Shown: positions 9,942-23,336 of the stretch, in pieces
Layout of the letters: each line of letters opens with the position of its first letter
Position numbering within the stretch: position 1 is the stretch's first letter
From: Hydractinia symbiolongicarpus
Lineage: Eukaryota > Cnidaria > Hydrozoa > Anthoathecata > Hydractiniidae
Length of the DNA stretch: 64,000 bases
Assembly: GCF_029227915.1 (NCBI RefSeq)
Contig: NC_079881.1
Location: 27,443,501 to 27,507,500 of the forward strand
Reading direction: 5' to 3'
Program-made: the position numbers and the translations under genes
Notes under the pieces: generated by a model
Database searches by the model: none
What the model saw: only the letters and a program-made list of their open reading frames with translations
Told to the model about the DNA's origin: nothing

Positions 9942-11674
9942 GACTATACGGGCCGAGTCTGGGATTTACGGGAAATCGCAGGTTTTCGTTTGCCGGCGAT
10001 TAAACTTCTTTTATTCAGCGTCTCATCAAAAATGAAAACATTTTTGAAAACTACAAGTCTCATGCGATTTAGCGGTGAAAAGATAATTTAAAAAATCGTT
10101 CTGGAAATGAGTTTACTCACAGGGTACTTTCTTTGTATACATTCGACTATACGGGACAAGCCCGGGATTTACGGGAAATCGCAGGTTATCGTTTGCCGGC
10201 GATTAAACCTCTTTCATTAAGCGTCTCATTAAAAATGAAAACATTTTTGTGAACTACAAGTCTCATTCGTTCTAGTGGTGCAGAAATAATTTGAAAAATC
10301 GTTCGGGAAATCAGTTTACTCCTTGGGTACTTTCTTTATATACATTCAACTATACGGGCCAAGCCCCGGATTTACGGGAAATCGCTTGTTTTCGTTTGCC
10401 GGCGATTAAACTTCTTTTATTCAGCGTCTCATCAAAATTGAAAACAAGTTTAAAAACTACAAGTCTCATGCGTTTTAGTGGTGAAAAAATAATTTAAAAA
10501 ATCGTTCGGGAAATGAGTTTACTCCCTGGGTACTTTCTTTTTATACTTTTGACTATACGGGCCAAGCCCGGGATTTACGGGAAATCGCGGGTTTTCGTTT
10601 GCCGGCGATTAAACTTCTTTTATTCAGCGTCTCATCAAAAATGAAAACATTTTTGAAAACTACAAGTCTTATGCGTTTTAGTGGTGAAAAAATAATTTAA
10701 AAAATCGTTCTGGAAATGAGTTTACTCACAGGGTACTTTCTTCGTATACATTCGACAATGCGGGCCAAGCCCGGGATTTGCGGGAAATCGCAGGTTTTCG
10801 TTTGCCGGCGATTAAACCTCTTTCATTAAAGGTCTCATCAAAAATGAAAACATTTTTAAAAACTACAAGTCTCATGGGCTTTAGTGGTGAAATAATAATT
10901 TAAAAAATCGTTTGGGAAATGAGTTTACTCCCTGGGTACTTTCTTTGTATACTTTTGACTATACGGGCCGAGTCTGGGATTTACGGGAAATCGCAGGTTT
11001 TCGTTTGCCGTTGATTAAACTTCTTTTATTCAGCGTCTCATCAAAAATGAGAACATTTTTGAAAACTACAAGTCTCATGCGTTTTAGTGGTGAAAAAATA
11101 ATTTAAAAAATCGTTCGGAAAATGAGTTTACTCCCTGGGTACTTTCTTTGTATACTTTTGACTATACGGGCCGAGCCCGGGATTTACGGGAAATGGCGGG
11201 TTTTCGTTTGCCGGCGATTAAACTTCTTTTATTCAGCGTCTCATCAAAAATGAAAACATTTTTGAAAACTACAAGTCTCATGCGTTTTAGTGGTGAAAAA
11301 ATAATTTAAAAAATCGTTCGGGAAATGAGTTTACTCCCTGGGTACTTTCTTTTTATACTTTTGACTATACGGGCCAAGCCCGGGATTTACGGGAAATCGC
11401 GGGTTTTCGTTTGCCGGCGATTAAACTTCTTTTATTCAGCGTCTCATCAAAAATGAAAACATTTTTGAAAACTACAAGTCTTATGCGTTTTAGTGGTGAA
11501 AAAATAATTTAAAAAATCGTTCTGGAAATGAGTTTACTCACAGGGTACTTTCTTTGTATACATTCGACAATGCGGGCCAAGCCCGGGATTTGCGGGAAAT
11601 CGCGGGTTTTCGTTTGCCGGCGATTAAACCTCTTTCATTAAAGGTCTCATCAAAAATGAAAACATTTTTAAAAA
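9942..11674 (+). repeat. Mixed monomers with a 4-mer (812 bp) tandem
   Basis: B 9942, C 10145, F' about 10348, A, D, B about 10970, A, A, D. The run ending at B about 10970 is repeated 812 bp later (B about 11782); both share GAATTTAAAAAATCGTTTGGG-like tails and TTCGACAATGCGGG in the preceding D. The C copy has TGTGAACTAC, shared with about 19990. Confidence 0.65.
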
Positions 11675-13115
11675 CTACAAGTCTCATGGGCTTTAGTGGT
11701 GAAATAATAATTTAAAAAATCGTTTGGGAAATGAGTTTACTCCCTGGGTACTTTCTTTGTATACTTTTGACTATACGGGCCGAGTCTGGGATTTACGGGA
11801 AATCGCAGGTTTTCGTTTGCCGGCGATTAAACTTCTTTTATTCAGCGTCTCATCAAAAATGAGAACATTTTTGAAAACTACAAGTCTCATGCGATTTAGT
11901 GGTGAAAAGATATTTTAAAAAATCGTTCTGGAAATGAGTTTACTCACAGGGTACTTTCTTTGTATACATTCCACTATACGGGACAAGCCCGGGATTTACG
12001 GAAAATCGCGGGTTTTCGTTTGCCGGCGATTAAACCTCTTTCATTAGGCGTCTCATTAAAAATGAAAACATTTTTGAAAACTACGAGTCTCATACGTTCT
12101 AGTGGTGCAGAAATAATTGGAAAAATCGTTTGGGAAATCAGTTTACTCATTGGGTATTTTCTTTATATACATTCAACTATACGTGCCAAGCCCGGGATTT
12201 ACGGGAAATCGCGGGTTTTCGTTTGCCGGCGATTAAACTTCTTTTACTGAGCGTCTCATCAAAAATGAAAACATTTTTGAAAACTACAAGTCTCATGCGT
12301 TTTAGTGGTGAAAAAATAATTTAAAAAATCGTTCGGGAAATGAGTTTACTCCCTGTGTACTTTCTTTGTATACATTTGACTATACGGGCCGAGTCTGGGA
12401 TTTACAAGAAATCGCGGGTTTTCGTTTGCCGGCGATTAAACTTCTTTTATTCAGCGTCCCATCAAAAATGAAAACATTTTTGAAAACTACAAGTCTCATG
12501 CGTTTTAGTGGTGAAAAAATAATATCAAAAATCGTTCGGGAAATGAGTTTACTCCCTGGGTACTTTCTTTGTATACTTTTGACTATACGGGCCAAGCCCG
12601 GGATTTACGGGAAATCGCTGGTTTTCGTTTGCCGACGATTAAACCTCTTTCATTAAGAGTTTCATCAAAAATGAAAACACTTTTGAAAACTACAAGTCTC
12701 ATGCGTTTTAGTGGTGAAAAAATAATTTAAAAAATTGTTCGGAAAATGAGTTTACTCCCTGGGTACTTTCTTTGTATACTTTTGACTATACGGGCCAACC
12801 CCGGGATTTACGGGAAATGGCGGGTTTTCGTTTGCCGGCGATTAAACTTCTTTTAATCAGCGTCTCTTCAAAAATGAAAACATTTTTGAAAACTACAAGT
12901 CTCATGGGCTTTAGTGGTTAAATAATATTTTAAAAAATCGTTCGGGAAATGAGTTTACTCCCTGGGTACTTTTTTGTATACTTTTCACTTTAAAGGCTGA
13001 GTCCGAGATTTACGGGAAATCGCAGGTTTTCGTTTGCCGGCGATTAAACTTCTTTTAATCAGCGTCTCATCAAAAATGAAAACATTTTTGAAAACTACAA
13101 GTCTCATGGGCTTTA
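11675..13115 (+). repeat. Block duplicated at 17561-19001 (shift 5886)
   Basis: B, E (11972), F, B' (12378), A, A, X (12986) match the block starting near 17561 at a constant shift of 5886 bp (29 monomers). In both copies B' follows an E-F pair, unlike the 4-9 kb copies. One or both edges of the match lie within a monomer. Confidence 0.8.
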
Positions 13116-13594
13116 GTGGTGAAAAGATAATTTAAAAAATCGTTCTGGAAATGAGTTTACTCACAGGGTACTTTCTTTGTATACTTTTGACTATACGGGC
13201 CAAGCCCGGGATTTACGGGAAATCGCTGGTTTTCGTTTGCCGACGATTAAACCTCTTTCATTAAGCGTTTCATCAAAAATGAAAACACTTTTGAAAACTA
13301 CAAGTCTCATGCGTTTTAGTGGTGAAAAAATAATTTAAAAAATCGTTCGGAAAATGAGTTTACTCCCTGGGTACTTTCTTTGTATACTTTTGACTATACG
13401 GGCCGAGCCCGGGATTTACGGGAAATGGCGGGTTTTCGTTTGCCGGCGATTAAACTTCTTTTAATCAGCGTCTCATCAAAAATGAAAACATTTTTGAAAA
13501 CTACAAGTCTCATGGGCTTTAGTGGTTAAATAATAATTCAAAAAATCGTTCTGGAAATGAGTTTACTCACAGGGTACTTTCTTTGTATACATTC
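13116..13594 (+). repeat. A(CGCTGG)-A(GAGCCC) pair after a lost D monomer
   Basis: Directly after X at 12986 the tail switches to GGTGAAAAGATAATT and the next copy is A(CGCTGG) at about 13190. The D monomer seen after X in the other four copies is missing. This is best explained by a one-monomer deletion with a hybrid monomer at the joint. Confidence 0.7.
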
Positions 13595-14812
13595 CACTAT
13601 ACGGGACAAGCCCGGGATTTACGGGAAATCGCGGGTTTTCGTTTGCCGGCGATTAAACCTCTTTCATTAGGCGTCTCATTAAAAATGAAAACATTTTTGA
13701 AAACTACGAGTCTCATACGTTCTAGTGGTGCAGAAATAATTGGAAAAATCGTTTGGGAAATTAGTTTACTCATTGGGTACTTTCTTTATATACATTCAAC
13801 TATACGTGCCAAGCCCGGGATTTACGGGAAATCGCGGGTTTTCGTTTGCCGGCGATTAAACCTCTTTCATTAAGCTTCTCATTAAAAATGAAAACATTTT
13901 TGAAAACTACAAGTCTCATTCGTTCTAGTGGTGCAGAAATAATTTGAAAAATCGTTCGGGAAATCAGTTTACTCATTGGGTACTTTCTTTATATACATTC
14001 AACTATACGTACCAAGCCCGGGATTTACGGGAAATCGCGGGTTTTCGTTTGCCGGCGATTAAACTTCTTTTAATCAGCGTCTCATCAAAAATGAAAACAT
14101 TTTTGAAAACTACAAGTCTCATGGGCTTTAGTGGTTAAATAATAATTTAAAAAATCGTTCGGGAAATGAGTTTACTCCCTGGGTACTTTCTTTGTATACA
14201 TTCGACTATGCGGGCCAAGCCCGGGATTTGCGGGAAATCGCGGGTTTTCGTTTGCCGGCGATTAAACCTCTTTCATTAAGCGTCTCATCAAAAATGAAAA
14301 CATTTTTGAAAACTACAAGTCTCATGCGATTTAGTGGTGAAAAGATAATTTAAAAAATCGTTCTGGAAATGAGTTTACTTACAGGGTACTTTCTTTGTAT
14401 ACTTTTGACTATACGGGCCAAGTCCGGGATTTACGGGAAATCGCTGGTTTTCGTTTGCCGACGATTAAACCTCTTTCATTAAGCGTTTCATCAAAAATGA
14501 AAACACTTTTGAAAACTACAAGTCTCATGCGTTTTAGTGGTGAAAAAATAATTTAAAAAATCGTTCGGAAAATGAGTTTACTCCCTGGGTACTTTCTTTG
14601 TATACTTTTGACTATACGGGCCGAGCCCGGGATTTACGGGAAATGGCGGGTTTTCGTTTGCCGGCGATTAAACTTCTTTTAATCAGCGTCTCATCAAAAA
14701 TGAAAACATTTTTGAAAACTACAAGTCTCATGGGCTTTAGTGGTTAAATAATAATTTAAAAAATCGTTCTGGAAATGAGTTTACTCACAGGGTACTTTCT
14801 TTGTATACATTC
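13595..14812 (+). repeat. 6-monomer unit E-F-F-D-A-A (1218 bp)
   Basis: E 13595, F 13798, F (CGTACCAAG) about 14002, D about 14204, A(CGCTGG) 14407, A(GAGCCC) 14610, then E again at 14813. It resembles the following 7-mer with one monomer fewer. Confidence 0.75.
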
Positions 14813-16233
14813 CACTATACGGGACAAGCCTGGGATTTACGGGAAATCGCGGGTTTTCGTTTGCCGGCGATTAAACCTCTTTCATTAGGCGTCTCATTAA
14901 AAATGAAAACATTTTTGAAAACTACGAGTCTCATACGTTCTAGTGGTGCAGAAATAATTGGAAAAATCGTTTGGGAAATCAGTTTACTCATTGGGTACTT
15001 TCTTTATATACATTCAACTATACGTGCCAAGCCCGGGATTTACGGGAAATCGCGGGTTTTCGTTTGCTGGCGATTAAACTTCTTTTACTGAGCGTCTCAT
15101 CAAAAATGAAAACATTTTTGAAAACTACAAGTCTCATGCGTTTTAGTGGTGAAAAAATAATTTAAAAAATCGTTCGGGAAATGAGTTTACTCCCTGTGTA
15201 CTTTCTTTGTATACATTTGACTATACGGGCCAAGCCCGGGATTTACGGGAAATCGCGGGTTTTCGTTTGCCGGCGATTAAACTTCTTTTATTCAGCGTCT
15301 CATCAAAAATGAAATCGTTTTTGAAAACTACAAGTCTCATGCGATTTAGTGGTGAAAAAATAATTTAAAAAATCGTTCAAAAAATGAGTTTACTCCCTGG
15401 GTACTTTCTTTGTATACTTTTGACTATACGGGCCAAGCCCGGGATTTACGGGAAATCGCGGGTTTTCGTTTGCCGGCGATTAAACGTCTTTTAATCAGCG
15501 TCTCATCAAAAATGAAAACATTTTTGAAAACTACAAGTCTCATTGGCTTTAGTGGTTAAATAATAATTTAAAAAATCGTTCGGGAAATGAGTTTACTCCC
15601 TGGGTACTTTCTTTGTATACATTCGACTATGCGGGCCAAGCCCGGGATTTGCGGGAAATCGCGGGTTTTCGTTTGCCGGCGATTAAACCTCTTTCATTAA
15701 GCGTCTCATCAAAAATGAAAACATTTTTAAAAACTACAAGTCTCATGCGATTTAGTGGTGAAAAGATAATTTAAAAAATCGTTCTGGAAATGAGTTTACT
15801 TACAGGGTACTTTCTTTGTATACTTTTGACTATACGGGCCAAGTCCGGGATTTACGGGAAATCGCTGGTTTTCGTTTGCCGACGATTAAACCTCTTTCAT
15901 TAAGCGTTTCATCAAAAATGAAAACACTTTTGAAAACTACAAGTCTCATGCGTTTTAGTGGTGAAAAAATAATTTAAAAAATCGTTCGGAAAATGAGTTT
16001 ACTCCCTGGGTACTTTCTTTGTATACTTTTGACTATACGGGCCGAGCCCGGGATTTACGGGAAATGGCGGGTTTTCGTTTGCCGGCGATTGAACTTCTTT
16101 TAATCAGCGTCTCATCAAAAATGAAAACATTTTTGAAAACTACAAGTCTCATGGGCTTTAGTGGTTAAATAATAATTTAAAAAATCGTTCTGGAAATGAG
16201 TTTACTCACAGGGTACTTTCTTTGTATACATTC
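14813..16233 (+). repeat. 7-monomer HOR, copy 1 (1421 bp)
   Basis: E 14813, F 15016, G-like (GAAATCG, GATTTAG) 15219, A (TTAATCAG) 15422, D 15625, A(CGCTGG) 15828, A(GAGCCC) 16031. The E copy has AAGCCTGGG, shared with the next unit. The unit restarts at 16234. Confidence 0.85.
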
Positions 16234-17045
16234 CACTATACGGGACAAGCCTGGGATTTACGGGAAATCGCGGGTTTTCGTTTGCCGGCGATTAAACCTC
16301 TTTCATTAGGCGTCTCATTAAAAATGAAAACATTTTTGAAAACTACGAGTCTCATACGTTCTAGTGGTGCAGAAATAATTGGAAAAATCGTTTGGGAAAT
16401 CAGTTTACTCATTGGGTACTTTCTTTATATACATTCAACTATACGTGCCAAGCCCGGGATTTACGGGAAATCGCGGGTTTTCGTTTGCCGGCGATTAAAC
16501 TTCTTTTACTGAGCGTCTCATCAAAAATGAAAACATTTTTGAAAACTACAAGTCTCATGCGTTTTAGTGGTGAAAAAATAATTTAAAAAATCGTTCGGGA
16601 AATGAGTTTACTCCCTGTGTACTTTCTTTGTATACATTTGACAATACGGGCCAAGCCCGGGATTTACGGGAAATCGCGGGTTTTCGTTTGCCGGCGATTA
16701 AACTTCTTTTATTCAGCGTCTCATCAAAAATGAAATCGTTTTTGAAAACTACAAGTCTCATGCGATTTAGTGGTGAAAAAATAATTTAAAAAATCGTTCA
16801 AAAAATGAGTTTACTCCCTGGGTACTTTCTTTGTATACTTTTGACTATACGGGCCAAGCCCGGGATTTACGGGAAATCGCGGGTTTTCGTTTGCCGGCGA
16901 TTAAACTTCTTTTAATCAGCGTCTCATCAAAAATGAAAACATTTTTGAAAACTACAAGTCTCATGGGCTTTAGTGGTTAAATAATAATTTAAAAAATCGT
17001 TCGGGAAATGAGTTTACTCCCTGGGTACTTTCTTTGTATACTTTT
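16234..17045 (+). repeat. 7-mer HOR, partial copy 2 (E-F-G-A)
   Basis: Matches 14813-15624 at 1421 bp. It then leaves the pattern for a B monomer (17046) carrying GGGAAAGCGCAGG, a marker shared only with about 26990 (shift 9944). Confidence 0.8.
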
Positions 17046-17560
17046 GACTATACGGGCCGAGTCTGGGATTTACGGGAAAGCGCAGGTTTTCGTTTGCCGG
17101 CGATTAAACTTCTTTTATTCAGCGTCTTATCAAAAACGAAAACATTTTTGAAAACTACAAGTCTCATGCGATTTAGTGGTGAAAAGAAAATTTAAAAAAT
17201 CGTTCTGGAATTGAGTTTACTCACAGGGCACTTTCTTTGTATACATTCGACTATACGGGACAAGCCCGGGATTTACGGGAAATAGCAGGTTTTCGTTTGC
17301 CGGCGATTAAACCTCTTTCATTAAGCGTCTCATTAAAAATGAAAACATTTTTGAGAACTACAAGTCTCATTCGTTCTAGTGGTGCAGAAATAATTTGAAA
17401 AATCGTTCGGGAAATCAGTTTACTCCTTGGGTACTTTCTTTATATACATTCAACTATACGGGCCAAGCCCGGGATTTACGGGAAATCGCGGGTTTTCGTT
17501 TGCCTGCGATTAAACTTCTTTTATTCAGCGTCTCATTAAAAATGAAAACAAGTTTAAAAA
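17046..17560 (+). repeat. B-C-F' block related to 26990
   Basis: B (GAAAGCGCAGG, AAAAACGAAAAC), C and F' (TGCCTGCGATT). B and C match 26990-27400 at a shift of 9944 bp. The F' copy with CCTGCG is shared with the 21-24 kb 5-mers. Confidence 0.7.
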
Positions 17561-20492
17561 CTACAAGTCTCATGGGCTTTAGTGGTGAAATAATAATTTA
17601 AAAAATCGTTTGGGAAATGAGTTTACTCCCTGGGTACTTTCTTTGTATACTTTTGACTATACGGGCCGAGTCTGGGATTTACGGGAAATCGCAGGTTTTC
17701 GTTTGCCGGCGATTAAACTTCTTTTATTCAGCGTCTCATCAAAAATGAGAACATTTTTGAAAACTACAAGTCTCATGCGATTTAGTGGTGAAAAGATATT
17801 TTAAAAAATCGTTCTGGAAATGAGTTTACTCACAGGGTACTTTCTTTGTATACATTCCACTATACGGGACAAGCCCGGGATTTACGGGAAATCGCGGGTT
17901 TTCGTTTGCCGGCGATTAAACCTCTTTCTTTAGGCGTCTCATTAAAAATGAAAACATTTTTGAAAACTACGAGTCTCATACGTTCTAGTGGTGCAGAAAT
18001 AATTGGAAAAATCGTTTGGGAAATCAGTTTACTCATTGGGTACTTTCTTTATATACATTCAACTATACGTGCCAAGCCCGGGATTTACGGGAAATCGCGG
18101 GTTTTCGTTTGCCGGCGATTAAACTTCTTTTATTCAGCGTCCCATCAAAAATGAAAACATTTTTAAAAACTACAAGTCTCATGCGTTTTAGTGGTGAAAA
18201 AATAATTTAAAAAATCGTTCGGGAAATGAGTTTACTCCCTGTCTACTTTCTTTGTATACATTTGACTATACGGGCCGAGTCCGGGATTTACAAGAAATCG
18301 CGGGTTTTCGTTTGCCGGCGATTAAACTTCTTTTATTCAGCGTCCCATCAAAAATGAAAACATTTTTGAAAACTACAAGTCTCATGCGTTTTAGTGGTGA
18401 AAAAATAATATCAAAAATCGTTCGGGAAATGAGTTTACTCCCTGGGTACTTTCTTTGTATACTTTTGACTATACGGGCCAAGCCCGGGATTTACGGGAAA
18501 TCGCTGGTTTTCGTTTGCCGACGATTAAACCTCTTTCATTAAGAGTTTCATCAAAAATGAAAACACTTTTGAAAACTACAAGTCTCATGCGTTTTAGTGG
18601 TGAAAAAATAATTTAAAAAATCGTTCGGAAAATGAGTTTACTCCCTGGGTACTTTCTTTGTATACTTTTGACTATACGGGCCAAGCCCGGGATTTACGGG
18701 AAATGGCGGGTTTTCGTTTGCCGGCGATTAAACTTCTTTTAATCAGCGTCTCTTCAAAAATGAAAACATTTTTGAAAACTACAAGTCTCATGGGCTTTAG
18801 TGGTTAAATAATATTTTAAAAAATCGTTCGGGAAATGAGTTTACTCCCTGGGTACTTTTTTGTATACTTTTCACTTTAAAGGCTGAGTCCGAGATTTACG
18901 GGAAATCGCAGGTTTTCGTTTGCCGGCGATTAAACTTCTTTTAATCAGCGTCTCATCAAAAATGAAAACATTTTTGAAAACTACAAGTCTCATGGGCTTT
19001 AGTGGTTAAATAATAATTTAAAAAATCGTTCGGGAAATGAGTTTACTCCCTGGGTACTTTCTTTGTATACATTCGACTATGCGGGCCAAGCCCGGGATTT
19101 GCGGGAAATCACGGGTTTTCGTTTGCCGGCGATTAAACCTCTTTCATTAAGGGTCTCATCAAAAATGAAAACATTTTTGAAAACTTTAAGTCTCATGCGA
19201 TTTAGTGGTGAAAAGATAATTTAAAAAATCGTTCTGGAAATGAAATTTCTCACAGGGTACTTTCTTTGTATACTTTTGACTATACGGGCCAAGCCCGGGA
19301 TTTACGGGAAATCGCTGGTTTTCGTTTGCCGACGATTAAACCTCTTTCATTAAGCGTTTCATCAAAAATGAAAACACTTTTGAAAACTACAAGTCTCATG
19401 CGTTTTAGTGGTGAAAAAATAATTTAAAAAATCGTTCGGAAAATGAGTTTACTCCCTGGGTACTTTCTTTGTATACTTTTGACTATACGGGCCGAGGCCG
19501 GGATTTACGGGAAATGGCGGGTTTTCGTTTGCCGGCGATTAAACTTCTTTTAATCAGCGTCTCATCAAAAATGAAAACATTTTTGAAAACTACAAGTCTC
19601 ATGGGCTTTAGTGGTTAAATAATAATTTAAAAAATCGTTCGGGAAATGAGTTTACTCCCTGGGTACTTTCTTTGTATACTTTTGACTATACGGGCCGAGT
19701 CTGGGATTTACGGGAAATCGCAGGTTTTCGTTTGCCGGCGATTAAACTTCTTTTATTCAGCGTCTCATCAAAAATGAAAACATTTTTGAAAACTACAAGT
19801 CTCAAGCGATTTAGTGGTGAAAAGATAATTTAAAAAATCGTTCTGGAAATGAATTTACTCACAGGGTACTTTCTTTGTATACATTCGACTATACGGGACA
19901 AGCCCGGGATTTACGGGAAATTGCAGGTTTTCGTTTGCCGGCGATTAAACCTTTTTCATTAAGCGTCTCATTAAAAATGAAAACATTTTTGTGAACTACA
20001 AGTCACATTCGTTCTAGTGGTGCAGAAATAATTTGAAAAATCGTTCGGGAAATCAGTTTACTCCTTGGGTACTTTCTTTATATACATTCAACTATACGGG
20101 CCAAGCCCGGGATTTACGGGAAATCGCGGGTTTTCGTTTGCCGGCGATTAAACTTCTTTTATTCAGCGTCTCATCAAAATTGAAAACAAGTTTAAAAACT
20201 ACAAGTCTCATGCGTTTTAGTGGTGAAAAAATAATTTAAAAAATCGTTCGGGAAATGAGTTTACTCCCTGGGTACTTTCTTTTTATACTTTTGACTATAC
20301 GGGCCAAGCCCGGGATTTACGGGAAATCGCGGGTTTTCGTTTGCCGGCGATTAAACTTCTTTTATTCAGCGTCTCATCAAAAATGAAAACATTTTTGAAA
20401 ACTACAAGTCTTATGCGTTTTAGTGGTGAAAAAATAATTTAAAAAATCGTTCTGGAAATGAGTTTACTCACAGGGTACTTTCTTTGTATACA
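17561..20492 (+). repeat. Composite copy: 5886-bp and 9742-bp shifts
   Basis: From 17561 to 19001 this matches 11675-13115. From 18264 (B', A, A, X 18872, D 19075, A, A, B 19684, C 19887, F' 20090, A) to about 20492 it matches 8522-10750 at 9742 bp. The overlap of the two matches shows that three versions of the B'-A-A-X block are related. Confidence 0.8.
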
Positions 20493-21308
20493 TTCCACTA
20501 TACGGGACAAGCCCGGGATTTACGGGAAATCGCGGGTTTTCGTTTGCCGGCGATTAAACCTCTTCCATTAGGCGTCTCATTAAAAATGAAAACATTTTTT
20601 AAAACTACGAGTCTCATACGTTCTAGTGGTGCAGAAATAATTGGAAAAATCGTTTGGGAAATCAGCTTACTCATTGGGTACTTTCTTTATATACATTCAA
20701 CTATACGTGCCAAGCCCGGGATTTACGGGAAATCGCGGGTTTTCGTTTGCCGGCGATTAAACTTCTTTTACTGAGCGTCTCATCAAAAATGAAAACATTT
20801 TTGAAAACTATAAGTCTCATGCGTTTTTAGTGGTGAAAAAATAATTTAAAAAATCGTTCGGGAAATGAGTTTACTCCCTGTGTACTTTCTTTATATACAT
20901 TTGACTATACGGGCCAAGCCCGGGATTTACGGGAAATCGCGGGTTTTCGTTTGCCGGCGATTAAACTTCTTTTATTCAGCGTCTCATCAAAAATGAAATC
21001 TTTTTTGAAAACTACAAGTCTCATGCGATTTAGTGGTGAAAAAATAATTTAAAAAATCGTTCGGGAAATGAGTTTACTCCCTGGGTACTTTCTTTGTATA
21101 CTTTTGACTATACGGGCCGAGTCTGGGATTTACGGGAAATCGCAGGTTTTCGTTTGCCGGCGATTAAACTTCTTTTATTCAGCGTCTCATCAAAAACGAA
21201 AACAGTTTTGAAAACTACAAGTCTCATGCGATTTAGTGGTGAAAAGATAATTTAAAAAATCGTTCTGGAAATGAGTTTACTCACAGGGTACTTTCTTTGT
21301 ATACATTC
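20493..21308 (+). repeat. E-F-G-B monomers
   Basis: E at about 20496, F, a G-like copy with GAAATCTTTTTTG, and B with AAAAACGAAAACAG. One F copy has an extra T (GCGTTTTTAGTGG) near 20823, giving a 204-bp monomer. Confidence 0.6.
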
Positions 21309-23336
21309 GACTATACGGGACAAGCCCGGGATTTACGGGAAATCGCAGGTTTTGGTTTGCCGGCGATTAAACCTCTTTCATTAGGCGTCTCATTAAAAAT
21401 GAAAACATTTTTGAGAACTACAAGTCTCATTCGTTCTAGTGGTGCAGAAATAATTTGAAAAATCGTTCGGGAAATCAGTTTACTCCTTGGGTACTTTCTT
21501 TATATACATTCAACTATACGGGCCAAGCCCGGGATTTACGGGAAATCGCGGGTTTTCGTTTGCCTGCGATTAAACTTCTTTTATTCAGCGTCTCATTAAA
21601 AATGAAAACAAGTTTAAAAACTACAAGTCTCATGCGTTTTAGTGGTGAAAAAATAATTTAAAAAATCGTTCGGGAATGCGTTTACTCCCTGGGTACTTTC
21701 TTTTTATACTTTTGACTATACGGGCCAAGCCCGGGATTTACGGGAAATTGTGGGTTTTTGTTTGCCGGCGATTAAACTTCTTTTATTCAGCGTCTCATCA
21801 AAAATGAAAACATTTTTTAAAAGTACAAGTCTTATCCGTTTTAGTGGTGAAAAAATAATTTAAAAAATCGTTCTGGAAATGAGTTTACTCACAGGGTACT
21901 TTCTTTGTATACATTCGACTATGCGGGCCAAGCCCGGGATTTGCGGGAAATCGCGGGTTTTCGTTTGCCGGCGATTAAACCTCTTTTATCAAGGGTCTCA
22001 TCAAAAATGAAAACATTTTTAAAAACTACAAGTCTCATGGGCTTTAGTGGTGAAATAATAATTTAAAAAATCGTTCGGGAAATGACTTTACTCCCTGGGT
22101 ACTTTCTTTGTATACTTTTGGCTATACGGGCCGAGTCTGGGATTTACGGGAAATCGCAGGTTTTCGTTTGCCGGCGATTGAACTTCTTTTATTCAGCGTC
22201 TCATCAAAAATGAAAACATTTTTGAAAACTACAAGTCTCATGCGATTGAGTGGTGAAAAGATATTTTAAAAAATCGTTCTGGAAATGAGTTTACTCACAG
22301 GGTACTTTCTTTGTATACATTCGACTATACGGGACAAGCCCGGGATTTACGGGAAATCGCAGGTTTTCGTTTGCCGGCGATTAAACCTCTTTCATTAAGC
22401 GTCTCATTAAAAATGAAAACATTTTTGAGAACTACAAGTCTCATTCGTTCTAGTGGTGCAGAAATAATTTGAAAAATCGTTCGGGAAATCAGTTTACTCC
22501 TTGGGTACTTTCTTTATATACATTCAACTATACGGGCCAAGCCCGGGATTTACGGGAAATCGCGGGTTTTCGTTTGCCTGCGATTAAACTTCTTTTATTC
22601 AGCGTCTCATTAAAAATGAAAACAAGTTTAAAAACTACAAGTCTCATGCGTTTTAGTGGTGAAAAAATAATTTAAAAAATCGTTCGGGAAATGCATTTAC
22701 TCCCTGGGTACTTTCTTTTTATACTTTTGACTATACGGGCCAAGCCCGGGATTTACGGGAAATTGCGGGTTTTTGTTTGCCGGCGATTAAACTTCTTTTA
22801 TTCAGCGTCTCATCAAAAATGAAAACATTTTTTAAAAGTACAAGTCTTATGCGTTTTAGTGGTGAAAAAATAATTTAAAAAATCGTTCTGGAAATGAGTT
22901 TACTCACAGGGTACTTTCTTTGTATACATTCGACTATGCGGGCCAAGCCCGGGATTTGCGGGAAATCGCGGGTTTTCGTTTGCCGGCGATTAAACCTCTT
23001 TTATCAAGGGTCTCATCAAAAATGAAAACATTTTTAAAAACTACAAGTCTCATGGGCTTTAGTGGTGAAATAATAATTTAAAAAATCGTTCGGGAAATGA
23101 CTTTACTCCCTGGGTACTTTCTTTGTATACTTTTGGCTATACGGGCCGAGTCTGGGCTTTACGGGAAATCGCAGGTTTTCGTTTGCCGGCGATTAAACTT
23201 CTTTTATTCAGCGTCTCATCAAAAATGAAAACATTTTTGAAAACTACAAGTCTCATGCGATTTAGTGGTGAAAAGATATTTTAAAAAATCGTTCTGGAAA
23301 TGATTTTACTCACAGGGTACTTTCTTTGTATACATT
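21309..23336 (+). repeat. 5-monomer HOR C-F'-A-D-B (1014 bp), two copies
   Basis: C 21309, F' (CCTGCG), A (GGGTTTTTG), D (CTTTTATCAAGGG), B (TTTTGGCTATAC), then C again at 22323 with the same order to about 23336. Unique shared markers are TTTTATCAAGGG and TTGGCTATACGGG. The second copy ends by joining to an E monomer instead of C. Confidence 0.8.
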
